Origin: a virus | IMG/VR virus record: IMGVR_UViG_3300042887_002021 | Coordinates: 1 to 33,080 of that record | Strand: one strand, 5' to 3' | DNA: 33,080 bases | Shown: positions 1-8,230 of the stretch, in pieces | How the letters are laid out: every line of letters begins with the position of its first letter | Numbering within the stretch: position 1 is the stretch's first letter | Program-made: the position numbers and the translations under genes | The notes under the pieces: generated by a model | The model's database searches: none | What the model was told of the DNA's origin: nothing | What the model saw: the letters and a program-made list of their open reading frames with translations, nothing else

Positions 1-741
1 ATGTTCATGAAGAACAAGAATAAGTTCTCTTCGTATGCCGAAGCGTTCAAACGACTTGAATTGTTGAAAGGACAGGAAGAACTACAGGAAGCAACAAAAT
101 ATGTGTTAAAGCAAAACAAACCTCAACAAGAGGCTCCAATGCCTGAAGCACCGATGGATTTACCTCCAGCACCTGCGGCTGATGCATCAGGTGACGTTCC
201 TCCCCCATCTCCTGAAGGTGAAGTTCCAATGGATGCACCTACAGATGCTCCTCCTGCTGAAGGTGGTGAAGATGAAGATGCTGGTAAGAGATCATCTTAC
301 ATGGCTGAAGCTCAAAAATACGCTGGTAAATTAGGTCAAGAATTAAGAGATTTACATGATAGAATGGAAAGTGATGATATCAAATACATTTTAAACATGA
401 TTATTTCTGCAGTTGATTTAGATAAATTATCAGATGAAGATATTGAAGATGTTGCTAAGAAATTTGAAAGAGAGGAAGAAGAAGGTGGAATGGGTTCTGA
501 AGAACCAACAGGTGAAGAACCTGCTCCATCTGCTGAACCTGAATTAGATATGAACGAATACGATTCAATGTCAGCTTTAGATGAATTCGTTAATACCCCA
601 ATGGATACCGATGAAGTAAATTTGAGTAAGTATTCAATTAAAGAAGAAGGTGAAATGGACGCGGAAGATGAAACTAAAGAATTAGATTTGGACGAAATAA
701 AGACTGCAATTGGTGATACATTAAGCAAATATTTTAAATAA
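1..741 (+). CDS. Acidic, proline-rich protein of unknown function
   Basis: I do not recognise this gene. The 246-residue product has a basic N-terminal helix (about 1-40), then a low-complexity Pro/Ala/Glu segment (about 41-95). A charged helical stretch with an amphipathic core follows ('KYILNMIISAVDLDKLSDEDIEDV' region, about 125-150), then a strongly acidic tail. The composition resembles a scaffold or internal head protein more than an enzyme. It is followed after 2 bases by the next rightward gene and lies upstream of the terminase and portal genes, so a role in virion assembly is plausible but inferred. The reading frame starts at the first base of the window, so the true start could lie further upstream. 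An in-frame ATG also occurs at base 7. Confidence 0.75.
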   Translation: MFMKNKNKFSSYAEAFKRLELLKGQEELQEATKYVLKQNKPQQEAPMPEAPMDLPPAPAADASGDVPPPSPEGEVPMDAPTDAPPAEGGEDEDAGKRSSYMAEAQKYAGKLGQELRDLHDRMESDDIKYILNMIISAVDLDKLSDEDIEDVAKKFEREEEEGGMGSEEPTGEEPAPSAEPELDMNEYDSMSALDEFVNTPMDTDEVNLSKYSIKEEGEMDAEDETKELDLDEIKTAIGDTLSKYFK

Positions 742-743
742 AA

Positions 744-1145
744 ATGCATCTAATATATGTCAATGAAATTGGGTCAGATTACAAAGGTCAAAAACAATAC
801 GAATTCGTATTCAGTGAGACCACTGAAATTGATATGGGCGATTGGTTCGTTATACCTGCTTCGGCTTGCCAACGGTCTAAATCGCCTGACATCGAATATG
901 TTGACGTAGTAGGTTTATTAAAAGATACAGATTTACAATTAGAATTAGTTCAGGACTCCGATCATTTCGGAGTTATTGATGCTGTAGATGGTGTAGTTTC
1001 AATGGCTTGGGAAAAGTTTGATTTTGAAAATACAGAAGAAAGACTAACATTTAAGTTTGCGGAACCAATTGAAAACGTAACAAAAAAATTAAAATCAAGA
1101 GGATTTATTCTCTTAAAAGAAGAAATAAAATTCAAGGAATCATGA
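744..1145 (+). CDS. Conserved-looking small phage protein, function unknown
   Basis: The 133-residue product is rich in beta-strand-like segments ('GDWFVIPASACQRSKS', 'RGFILLKEEIKF') and has no motif I can name. It sits 2 bases after the preceding acidic protein and its stop codon overlaps the start of the next gene by 4 bases (ATGA), so the three genes are almost certainly co-transcribed and translationally coupled. No signal peptide or membrane segment is visible. No Shine-Dalgarno sequence precedes the ATG; the upstream bases are A/T-rich, as for nearly all genes here. Position before the terminase suggests a structural or assembly role, but nothing in the protein proves it. Confidence 0.75.
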   Translation: MHLIYVNEIGSDYKGQKQYEFVFSETTEIDMGDWFVIPASACQRSKSPDIEYVDVVGLLKDTDLQLELVQDSDHFGVIDAVDGVVSMAWEKFDFENTEERLTFKFAEPIENVTKKLKSRGFILLKEEIKFKES

Positions 1146-2353
1146 AAAGAACAGAATTAATAGGAAGACTTTTAAAAGAAGGTTTTTCTGAAAAGACATT
1201 AGTTAATTTTACCGATAAACAACTTAACGATTTATCAGAAAGAATTGTAACAACTACACAAGCTATGGCATCCAATCCTGATATTCAGAAATTGGCAAAT
1301 GATCCAAATAAAACTGTTGAGGTTAAAGAAATTTTAAAAGGAAAACAAAATAAAATTGATAAAAACCATAATGGTAAAATAGATGCTGACGACTTTGCAA
1401 TATTAAATAAAGAAAAGAAAGGTGAGGTTAAAGAAACTGAGAACTGTTGTTCAAAATGTGGTGAAAAGACTTGTAAATGTGAAAGTGTAAATGAGGTTGA
1501 TATGGGTTTAACTATAAAAGGTTCAAAATCAAGTAGTTCAACGGTATTTGGCGGAACTCCTAAAAAGAAATCTACTCCTAAGAAAAAAGAAGTTGATGAA
1601 ACTGAGGAGGAAGAAGTGGACGAATCTTTACATGGTATTATGATAGGTGCAACTAAAGAAAAATTAAAAAAGGATTTAGGTAGAGATCCTGAAGATCATG
1701 AAGTTGAAAAAGAACTTGGTAAATTTGTTGATAGTTGGAAAAAAGATAATGAATCAAAAGAAAAAAAGGGAAAAAATCCATACAATCCAGGAAAACCACC
1801 AAGTCCAGATTTTAATGGTTATAATAAGAGAAAAGAAAAGAAAGAGAGTGAAGTAGAAGAGGGTGATTATCACAATGGAAGAAGTGAAAAAGCATTAGAG
1901 AAATCTAAAGAAGATTTCCCACAACTTAAAAATGTTAAAAAATGTGGTGAGTGTGGAAAGGTAGAATCTAAATGTAAGTGTAAAAAGGTAGATGTTAAAG
2001 AAGTAAAAAATTGGGTTAAAGGTTTGGTAGAGAACAAAGAATTTCATAGCTTTACGTCTAAAAACGAAATTATGGAACTTATCCAATCTAAACTTAATGA
2101 GTCTGAAACAATGACCCACCAATTTGGTCCTAAAGTTAAAAAGGGACACAACGGTATTCCTGAGTTTATGTCATATGATGCTATTGTAAGTGCGGAACCA
2201 AAAACTGCACCATCAAAACCAGCACCATCAACTAAACCTGGAACAAGACCAACTCCAACAAGAAGAGAAGATCCAAGAAAAACTCCTTTTCAACCTGGAC
2301 CAGGGCCAAACCCTAAACCAAAGGCTAAAATAGCTGAGGAGAAAAAAAAGTAA
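1142..2353 (+). CDS. Modular protein with an EF-hand-like loop and two Cys clusters
   Basis: The 403-residue product is a mosaic of short motifs joined by charged low-complexity linkers. Residues 73-84 form an EF-hand-like calcium loop (D73, N75, N77, G78, I80, D81, D84). Two similar Cys clusters follow: C102, C103, C106, C111, C113 and C268, C271, C278, C280, both of the type CxxCGxxx(xx)CxC, which suggests metal binding. A Pro/Thr-rich tail with basic patches ends the protein. The N-terminus 'MKRTELIGRLLKEGF' is a short basic helix like the leaders of several other proteins in the window. The gene has one of the few SD-like sequences here (AAGGA, 5 bases before the ATG). Function is unknown; a virion-associated protein is the best guess. 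Confidence 0.72.
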   Translation: MKRTELIGRLLKEGFSEKTLVNFTDKQLNDLSERIVTTTQAMASNPDIQKLANDPNKTVEVKEILKGKQNKIDKNHNGKIDADDFAILNKEKKGEVKETENCCSKCGEKTCKCESVNEVDMGLTIKGSKSSSSTVFGGTPKKKSTPKKKEVDETEEEEVDESLHGIMIGATKEKLKKDLGRDPEDHEVEKELGKFVDSWKKDNESKEKKGKNPYNPGKPPSPDFNGYNKRKEKKESEVEEGDYHNGRSEKALEKSKEDFPQLKNVKKCGECGKVESKCKCKKVDVKEVKNWVKGLVENKEFHSFTSKNEIMELIQSKLNESETMTHQFGPKVKKGHNGIPEFMSYDAIVSAEPKTAPSKPAPSTKPGTRPTPTRREDPRKTPFQPGPGPNPKPKAKIAEEKKK

Positions 2354-2359
2354 TTTAAA

Positions 2360-3760
2360 ATGCAATTTTCTAAGAAAAAACTGTTATCTTTAATTCAAGA
2401 AAATTTGAATGAAATGCCAATGGATTTTGATAGTCAGGATAGACCTGACCAAGGAGTACAAGATGACTTAGCCGCGGGAGAAACCCCATTGCAAAAAATA
2501 CCTTTCCCTGAAACGGGGGATGAACCTAATAAGAACTTCCAAGAACTATTAGCTTCAGAAAGATATAGACAAGTTGTTGCTAAAATGAGACAATATACCG
2601 GTACAAATGCTACTATTAGAGGTACACAAGGTATGACCCCATTGATGCAACAAATGATGAGTGCTCACAACCAAATCTTACAGTTTGAACAAAACCACAG
2701 AGGAGAATTAGAAGCGTTAGCGATTGAATTAGTTATGAAGGAATTAGGTATTCCTGAAGGGTCAGTTCAATATGATGCAAAAATTATTGGTATGGGGGAA
2801 TTCAACCCTGAAGATTTTAATCACGACCAAGAAGGTGAAGAAGAAGGTGGTGAAGAAGAAGGTGGTGAAGAAGAAATGAATTTTGGTAACGAAATTGAAA
2901 TCGTTAATGATTTAGAGAAACTTGACTTAGAAAAAGCAAAAAGAAGATTTATAAATACAATTATACAAGGTGCATCTAAAAGAGGTCATTACATGTATCA
3001 TTACGCTGAAGAGAGAATTAGTCAAATTGTTGGTAACGACAGGCTTGTTGGTCTTTACGGAATTATGATGTCAGTAAACGACGCATTATATTGGCAATTA
3101 CCTAATGATACCATGAAAGCAATGGGTCAAGCTGGTAATATTGCAGGTAGAGAAGATGTTGATAGACAAACTGATCCACCGACAGTTAAAGCAAGAGCAG
3201 TAAACTTTCCAGTTTTAATACACGAATTGATTAAAGGAACTTTAGAGTTAGTTGCATTACAAGGTAGAAAAAGAGATGAAGAAGGTAATGAAGAAGACTT
3301 TACAGCAATTGAAGATAGTGAAGATACATTGGAAAAAGAAATGTGGGATTTACGTTTAGGACCTGCAATTTGGGATAGAATTAGATCTAAATTCCCTGAA
3401 GATGTATTGACAGATGAAGATAAAGGAATTATCCAAATAATGGTATTCCAACATATATTCAAAAAACCAGCAAAGGAATTCTTAGTATTCATGAAAGAAA
3501 TAGTTTCTAATTCTGAGAATGGAAATCGTTTAATGGAAACATTGGTTCGTGCAATTGAACAAGATATCAACAATTACGATTACGAACAAACGATGTCGGA
3601 ATTTGACGAGGACTTAACAGGTATTAGTGATGAAACAGATAACGATGAATTGAAAGATTTTATATCGGGTATACCAGGTATTTCATTATCTAACGATGAC
3701 GAAGAAGATGATGATGACAGTCTATTTGACGAGTTAGGGTTAGACAGACCTACGAAATAA
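2360..3760 (+). CDS. Probable phage structural protein, function unknown
   Basis: The 466-residue product starts with a short basic helix ending in 'LIQENLNEMPMD'; the sequence LNE could be a cleavage site for the phage prohead protease (consensus roughly L/I-x-E), which is an inference. A Glu/Gly run at about residues 158-174 is encoded by a perfect 15-base tandem repeat (2846-2875). The middle and second half (about 190-420) look like a folded, mostly helical domain, and the tail is very acidic ('DDEEDDDDSLFDELG'). It is the last gene of the first rightward block and is followed 3 bases later by a strong terminator. I cannot assign a family. The location before terL suggests a virion or assembly protein. 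Confidence 0.75.
   Translation: MQFSKKKLLSLIQENLNEMPMDFDSQDRPDQGVQDDLAAGETPLQKIPFPETGDEPNKNFQELLASERYRQVVAKMRQYTGTNATIRGTQGMTPLMQQMMSAHNQILQFEQNHRGELEALAIELVMKELGIPEGSVQYDAKIIGMGEFNPEDFNHDQEGEEEGGEEEGGEEEMNFGNEIEIVNDLEKLDLEKAKRRFINTIIQGASKRGHYMYHYAEERISQIVGNDRLVGLYGIMMSVNDALYWQLPNDTMKAMGQAGNIAGREDVDRQTDPPTVKARAVNFPVLIHELIKGTLELVALQGRKRDEEGNEEDFTAIEDSEDTLEKEMWDLRLGPAIWDRIRSKFPEDVLTDEDKGIIQIMVFQHIFKKPAKEFLVFMKEIVSNSENGNRLMETLVRAIEQDINNYDYEQTMSEFDEDLTGISDETDNDELKDFISGIPGISLSNDDEEDDDDSLFDELGLDRPTK
2846..2875 (+). repeat. Tandem 15-base repeat inside a coding region
   Basis: The unit GGTGGTGAAGAAGAA occurs twice in direct succession (2846-2860 and 2861-2875), preceded by a shorter partial copy. 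It encodes a Gly-Gly-Glu-Glu-Glu run in the unassigned 466-residue protein. Such a repeat could change copy number by slippage without breaking the frame. Confidence 0.85.
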
Positions 3761-3763
3761 TAC

Positions 3764-3793
3764 AAAGGTGGTTTACAATAACCACCTTTTTTT
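3764..3793 (+). terminator. Rho-independent terminator before terL
   Basis: A perfect 10-bp stem (AAAGGTGGTT at 3764-3773 and AACCACCTTT at 3780-3789) closes a 6-base loop and runs into a T tract (3787-3793). It starts 3 bases after the stop codon of the 2360-3760 gene and ends just before the TATTTATA motif of the terminase gene, so it separates two transcription units. Confidence 0.9.
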
Positions 3794-3794
3794 G

Positions 3795-3802
3795 TATTTA
3801 TA
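3795..3802 (+). promoter_or_regulatory. Putative late promoter motif TATTTATA upstream of terL
   Basis: An exact TATTTATA lies between the terminator and the terminase start, 5 bases before the ATG. It is one of at least ten copies that precede genes in this window in the same orientation. If it is a -10-type element, transcription would start at or near the start codon. Confidence 0.65.
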
Positions 3803-3807
3803 CATAT

Positions 3808-5586
3808 ATGAATACCAGAACGGAACAATTAATTGAGTATGCAAAGATTATAAAAGATACTCCGTATGCACTTAGAACGTATTTACAAACATTCGATAAT
3901 ACACAGAAGAAGTATGTCCCAATGGACCTGTTTGAAGATCAAATTCAACTAATAAAGGACTACGAAGATTACAACGAAAACATTACAAGAAAATATAGAC
4001 AGGCGGGTGTAACAACAGTAACGGCCGCATGGTTATCAAAAAAATTACAATTAGCAAAACCCGATAATCCTGAGAGAGTTCTACTTATTGCAAACAAACG
4101 TGATACTGCGGTGGAGATGGCTAATAAGGTTAGACATTTCTTGGAACAATGGCCTGAATGGTTAAATGTTGGGTTCTCACCTGATAAAAACTCAGAGAGT
4201 AGATTTAGATTAAATAATGGTTGTGAGGTTAAGGCGGTCGCAACTTCAGCGGATGCCCTTCGTGGTTATACACCTACCATACTTGTATTTGATGAGGCCG
4301 CATATATTGAAGCAGGTGATGATTTTTGGGCGGCATCTATGGCATCCCTATCAACGGGAGGTAAGATTATTCTTATCTCTACACCAAATGGTTATGACCC
4401 CATCTATTACGGTGTTTACGACCAAGCATTACGTGGAATCAATGATTTCCATATAACCGATTTAAGATGGTTTAAAGACCCTCGTTACACCAAAGATTTA
4501 CGTTGGATTAAATGTCAAGATATCTGTCACTATATGTTGAATAGAGAACAATATAATGATGACGAAGTTGTTCTACACGATTTTGACATGAAAGAGTACA
4601 ATAAACTAATGGAGGATGGTTATAAACCATTTTCATCTTGGTTTGAATCAATGTCTAAGAAATTTAAATATGACAGACGTAAGATTGCACAGGAGTTGGA
4701 ATGTGATTTCTTAGGTTCAGGAGACGGAGTCATTCCTGGTGATATTCAAGAGAATATTGCAAAGAATATGATTAGAGAACCGATTGAGAAATACATGCAG
4801 GCTACGTTTTGGCAATGGAAAGAACCAATCATTGGTCATCGTTATATTATGGGTGTGGATGTGAGTAGAGGAGATAGTGAGGATTTTTCGGCTATATCAA
4901 TCATAGATTTTGATGATAGGGAACAGGTTGCAGAATATATTGGTAAAATACCTCCCGATGACTTAGCGGCAGTTGCATACAAATGGGCTATCCTATATGG
5001 TAATGCGTTTATTGTAACGGATATTACAGGTGGAATGGGAGTTGCAACATCAAGAAAATTAACTGAGTTAAATTACAAAAACGTATACGTTGAGGGTGTT
5101 AATACTCAAAACATTTGGGACTATAACGCTAAGGCGATGGAGAAAATACCAGGTCTTAACTTTAACAACAAAAGAACTCAAATTGTTGCAGCATTTGAGG
5201 AACAACTTAGAAAAGGATTTATTGTTAGATCTGCAAGATTATTAAACGAACTTAACACGTTTGTTTATATGAACGGTAGACCTGATCATATGAAAGGAAC
5301 ACATGATGATGCTATTATGGGTATGTCAATGGCTTTATATGCTGCGGATGTATCATTTAATTTATTACAAAAGAACGAAAATGCGAACAAAGCAATGTTA
5401 GATTCTTGGACTATGAGTGAAAGATCATATGAGACAAGTAAATCATTCTATTCATATGGTACCGCATTTGATCAAATAGGTTCAATGGGAACGGATAATA
5501 ATAATTTATATTATCGAGATAATAATATGAATGTCAGTAAACAAACGTATCAAGAGAATTCTTGGTTATTTGGTAAACGTAGATAA
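3808..5586 (+). CDS. terL: Terminase large subunit (gp17-like): packaging ATPase and nuclease
   Basis: This is the motor that cuts concatemeric DNA and pumps it into the prohead through the portal. The 592-residue length fits T4 gp17. The N-terminal ATPase has an adenine-motif-like stretch (about 41-50) and a phosphate-binding loop at 62-70 (K62, R64, G67, T69, T70). That loop lacks the usual GKT/S lysine: a valine stands there, and the lysine at the loop start probably replaces it, as in lambda gpA-type loops. Walker B is 'ILVFDEAAYI' with D162/E163, and the coupling motif is S191-T192-P193-N194-G195. The C-terminal RNase-H-fold nuclease shows D351 ('GVDVSRGDS'), D405 ('DITGG') and D500/D501 ('HDDAIMG'). 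A terminator and a TATTTATA motif precede the gene; the portal follows after 54 bases. No small terminase subunit is recognisable nearby. Confidence 0.97.
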   Translation: MNTRTEQLIEYAKIIKDTPYALRTYLQTFDNTQKKYVPMDLFEDQIQLIKDYEDYNENITRKYRQAGVTTVTAAWLSKKLQLAKPDNPERVLLIANKRDTAVEMANKVRHFLEQWPEWLNVGFSPDKNSESRFRLNNGCEVKAVATSADALRGYTPTILVFDEAAYIEAGDDFWAASMASLSTGGKIILISTPNGYDPIYYGVYDQALRGINDFHITDLRWFKDPRYTKDLRWIKCQDICHYMLNREQYNDDEVVLHDFDMKEYNKLMEDGYKPFSSWFESMSKKFKYDRRKIAQELECDFLGSGDGVIPGDIQENIAKNMIREPIEKYMQATFWQWKEPIIGHRYIMGVDVSRGDSEDFSAISIIDFDDREQVAEYIGKIPPDDLAAVAYKWAILYGNAFIVTDITGGMGVATSRKLTELNYKNVYVEGVNTQNIWDYNAKAMEKIPGLNFNNKRTQIVAAFEEQLRKGFIVRSARLLNELNTFVYMNGRPDHMKGTHDDAIMGMSMALYAADVSFNLLQKNENANKAMLDSWTMSERSYETSKSFYSYGTAFDQIGSMGTDNNNLYYRDNNMNVSKQTYQENSWLFGKRR

Positions 5587-5628
5587 TGTTTAGTTTATCA
5601 TTATTTTAGTTTATATTATAAAGAAAAG

Positions 5629-5636
5629 TATTTATA
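5629..5636 (+). promoter_or_regulatory. Putative late promoter motif TATTTATA upstream of the portal gene
   Basis: An exact TATTTATA ends 4 bases before the portal ATG, in the 54-base gap after terL. The rest of the gap is AT-rich and holds no hairpin. Confidence 0.65.
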
Positions 5637-5640
5637 TAGA

Positions 5641-7482
5641 ATGGCAAATCAAAATTTAACTGTATTTCAGAAATTAACAAAGATGTTTGGGTACCCAGGG
5701 AAACCTCAGGTAACACAGGCACCTTCATTTAATTTCAGTAAAGATGAACTATTAAAAACAGATAACAAAGAAGATTATGATAAGGCAATGTTACAGGCTC
5801 AACAGAGTCAATACATCGCTGATAAATGGACTAAATTAGACCAATCTCTCTATAACCAATCGGTTTATTATGAACCAAATAGATTAGCTGCTTATTACGA
5901 TTATGAGGCGATGGAGTTTACTCCTGAAATATCTGCAGCGTTAGACATATATGCGGAAGAATCCACTACAATGTCTGAAAAGGGTCAAATTTTAACGATC
6001 TATTCTGAATCAGATAGAATTAAAGAAATATTAGAAGACTTATTTAATAACAGATTAGACGTTAATACTAACTTACAAATGTGGACTAGAGGTGTTTGTA
6101 AGTATGGTGACAACTTTGTTTATTTAAAGTTAGATCCCGAAAAAGGTATCATCGGATGTCAACAATTACCAAATATTGAAATTGAAAGAATTGAAGGTGC
6201 TGCGGGTAAGACCACAACACAAAATAGAGATTTAAAAGTTCCATCAAGAGAATTACGTTTTCAATGGAAGAATAAAGATTTGGAATTTCAAGCATGGGAA
6301 ATCGCTCACTTTAGATTATTAGGTGATGATAGAAAGTTACCTTACGGTACTTCTATGTTAGATAAAATTAGACGTATTTGGAAACAACTTTTACTTGCTG
6401 AAGATGCTATGTTAATCTATAGAACATCAAGAGCACCTGAAAGACGTGTATTCAAAGTATTCGTTGGTAATATGGATGATAAGGATATTGAATCTTACGT
6501 ACAACGTGTTGCAAACAAATTTAAAAGAGATCAGATTTCAGATCCACGTAACGGTCAAGTTGATATGAGATATAATCAAATGGCGGTTGATCAGGATTAT
6601 TTCATTCCTGTTCGTGATCCATCACAATCTAATCCAATTGAAACATTACCGGGAGCACAAAACTTAGGTGAGATTGCCGATATTGAATATATTCAAAAAA
6701 AGATGTTAGCTGCATTACGTATACCTAAAGCGTTCTTAGGATTTGAAGAAGTTGTTGGTGAAGGTAAGAGTTTAGCTTTAATGGATATTCGTTTCGCGAG
6801 AACAATTAATAGAATTCAAAAATCTGTTATTCAAGAATTAAATAAGATTGCTTTAATTCAGTTATATCTTTTAGGAATGGAAGATGAGTTGAATAACTTT
6901 ACCTTGTCGTTAACTAACCCATCGGCACAATCTGATTTATTACGTATTGAACAATGGAAAGAAAAGGTTACACTTTACAAAGACGCAACATCGGATCAAT
7001 CACAAGTGGGTATCTTACCAGTATCACATACATGGGCTAAGAAGAACATTCTTGGATTTAGTGATTCTGAGGTTATGTTAGATTTACAACAACAACGTTT
7101 AGAACGTGCATTAGGATTTGAATTAACAAATACTCAGAATGTTATTAAACGTTCAGGTGTGTTTGATGAAGTTGATGCTAAGTATGGTATTCCTGAAGAG
7201 GATAGAGAAAAGGCAATGGAAGCTGCAGGAGCTGAAGCGGGTGGAGGAATGGATATGGGAGGTGGAGGAATGGATATGGGAGGTGGAGCACCACCGCCAC
7301 CAGCGGGTGGAGGTGAAGAACCTTTAAGTGAATCAACATTAGCTAAAAAATCAAAAAAATCTAAAATACTTGGTATGTTAGGTGAAGAAAAAGAAGATTT
7401 TAATATTCTGTTTGATATGGAAAAAGCTCAACAGAATATTTATGAAATAGAGACTAAAATAAATGATATCTTAAACGATTAA
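5641..7482 (+). CDS. gp20: Portal vertex protein (gp20-like)
   Basis: The portal forms the dodecameric ring at the special vertex of the head; DNA enters through it and the neck and tail attach to it. The region of about residues 75-460 shows the T4-type portal pattern, including 'FTPEISAALDIYAEE', 'GVCKYGDNFVYLKLD', 'GTSMLDKIRRIWKQL' and 'EDAMLIYRTSRAPERRVF'. At 613 residues it is longer than T4 gp20 (about 520). The extra length is at the C-terminus: a Gly/Met/Asp/Pro-rich linker (about 533-560, partly from a 21-base tandem repeat) and then a lysine-rich and helical tail of about 50 residues. Its position between terL and the prohead protease gene is the T4 order. It has its own TATTTATA motif 4 bases before the ATG and no Shine-Dalgarno sequence. 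Confidence 0.96.
   Translation: MANQNLTVFQKLTKMFGYPGKPQVTQAPSFNFSKDELLKTDNKEDYDKAMLQAQQSQYIADKWTKLDQSLYNQSVYYEPNRLAAYYDYEAMEFTPEISAALDIYAEESTTMSEKGQILTIYSESDRIKEILEDLFNNRLDVNTNLQMWTRGVCKYGDNFVYLKLDPEKGIIGCQQLPNIEIERIEGAAGKTTTQNRDLKVPSRELRFQWKNKDLEFQAWEIAHFRLLGDDRKLPYGTSMLDKIRRIWKQLLLAEDAMLIYRTSRAPERRVFKVFVGNMDDKDIESYVQRVANKFKRDQISDPRNGQVDMRYNQMAVDQDYFIPVRDPSQSNPIETLPGAQNLGEIADIEYIQKKMLAALRIPKAFLGFEEVVGEGKSLALMDIRFARTINRIQKSVIQELNKIALIQLYLLGMEDELNNFTLSLTNPSAQSDLLRIEQWKEKVTLYKDATSDQSQVGILPVSHTWAKKNILGFSDSEVMLDLQQQRLERALGFELTNTQNVIKRSGVFDEVDAKYGIPEEDREKAMEAAGAEAGGGMDMGGGGMDMGGGAPPPPAGGGEEPLSESTLAKKSKKSKILGMLGEEKEDFNILFDMEKAQQNIYEIETKINDILND
7240..7281 (+). repeat. Tandem 21-base repeat in the portal gene
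   Basis: Two perfect copies of a 21-base unit (7240-7260 and 7261-7281), with the start of a third copy after them, encode the repeated Gly-Gly-Gly-Met-Asp-Met-Gly linker near the portal C-terminus. Confidence 0.85.
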
Positions 7483-7484
7483 AC

Positions 7485-8222
7485 ATGAACAAATTCGGGG
7501 TTATTAAAACCAAATTATTAAACAAGTTAACTGAATCTTACACCAATGAAAATAAAGGTGAGATTAAAAATATTTTAACAACAATTAAAGAAAACAAAAA
7601 TTTTAAAGAAATGTATTTGTTTTATGAAGAAATTGAAAACAAATATATTGACGATAAAGAAACTGCTAAGTTGTATGTTGAAGGTGTTATTAGTATCTTA
7701 AAACAACAAATGGATGATTTAACAACATTTTGTACGTCGTTAAATAAAATGATAAACGTAGAGTCAATTAACGAAAATGAAATATACAACTCATTAGATA
7801 TCTTAATTGAAAAAGATAGTTTATCAAATATTGAAAAGAAGGTTAATGCAAAAAAGAAATTAGTAAGTCATTTAACAACCAAAAAAGAAATTAAAGAATC
7901 TAAAGATTCAACCTTAATACCAAATGAAAATTTATTAAATGCGGTGTTAACAAACAATTTTAATGCTCTTTATTCTAATACATTATCAGAATCACAAAAA
8001 GAAGAATTAAAAAATATCTTATCTATTCCTTATGATGAGATCATTACCAAAACAACTGAATTAAAAGAATCAATTGTAAGTCAAGTATCAACACTTTTAA
8101 GTGAATCAAATGAAACGGATTTAATAAATAAATTAAATGCTGTTAAAGATGAGGTAACTCAGATGAATCCGTCAAGATATAATTACTACAGATTAAACGA
8201 ATTAAAAAATGGACTTAACTAA
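7485..8222 (+). CDS. Helical protein of unknown function, downstream of portal
   Basis: The 245-residue product is predicted by eye to be almost entirely alpha-helical and is rich in Lys, Glu, Asn and Leu. The N-terminus 'MNKFGVIKTKLLNKLTES' is a basic amphipathic helix ending in LTES, which fits the general L-x-E pattern of prohead-protease sites. In T4 the genes between the portal and the protease encode small prohead-core proteins (gp67, gp68), so a head-core role would fit by position. I see no sequence similarity that proves it, and this protein is larger. It starts 2 bases after the portal stop. Its last 8 bases overlap the convergent rpsU gene, and the shared end forms a bidirectional terminator. 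Confidence 0.75.
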   Translation: MNKFGVIKTKLLNKLTESYTNENKGEIKNILTTIKENKNFKEMYLFYEEIENKYIDDKETAKLYVEGVISILKQQMDDLTTFCTSLNKMINVESINENEIYNSLDILIEKDSLSNIEKKVNAKKKLVSHLTTKKEIKESKDSTLIPNENLLNAVLTNNFNALYSNTLSESQKEELKNILSIPYDEIITKTTELKESIVSQVSTLLSESNETDLINKLNAVKDEVTQMNPSRYNYYRLNELKNGLN

Positions 8223-8230
8223 GTCCATTT
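8207..8230. terminator. Bidirectional terminator between convergent genes
   Basis: AAATGGACTTA (8207-8217) and its exact complement TAAGTCCATTT (8220-8230) are separated by 2 bases, giving a stem of 9-10 bp once the tip opens. A T-rich tract follows on the plus strand (8232-8237) and an A run precedes it (8203-8209), so it has a U tail in both directions. Both stop codons (8215-8217 and 8220-8222) lie inside the hairpin. Confidence 0.82.

Noticed and set aside
3127-3573. 148-residue leftward frame opposite the 466-residue protein
   Set aside because: Shadow of a continuous rightward gene; no motif and no promoter.
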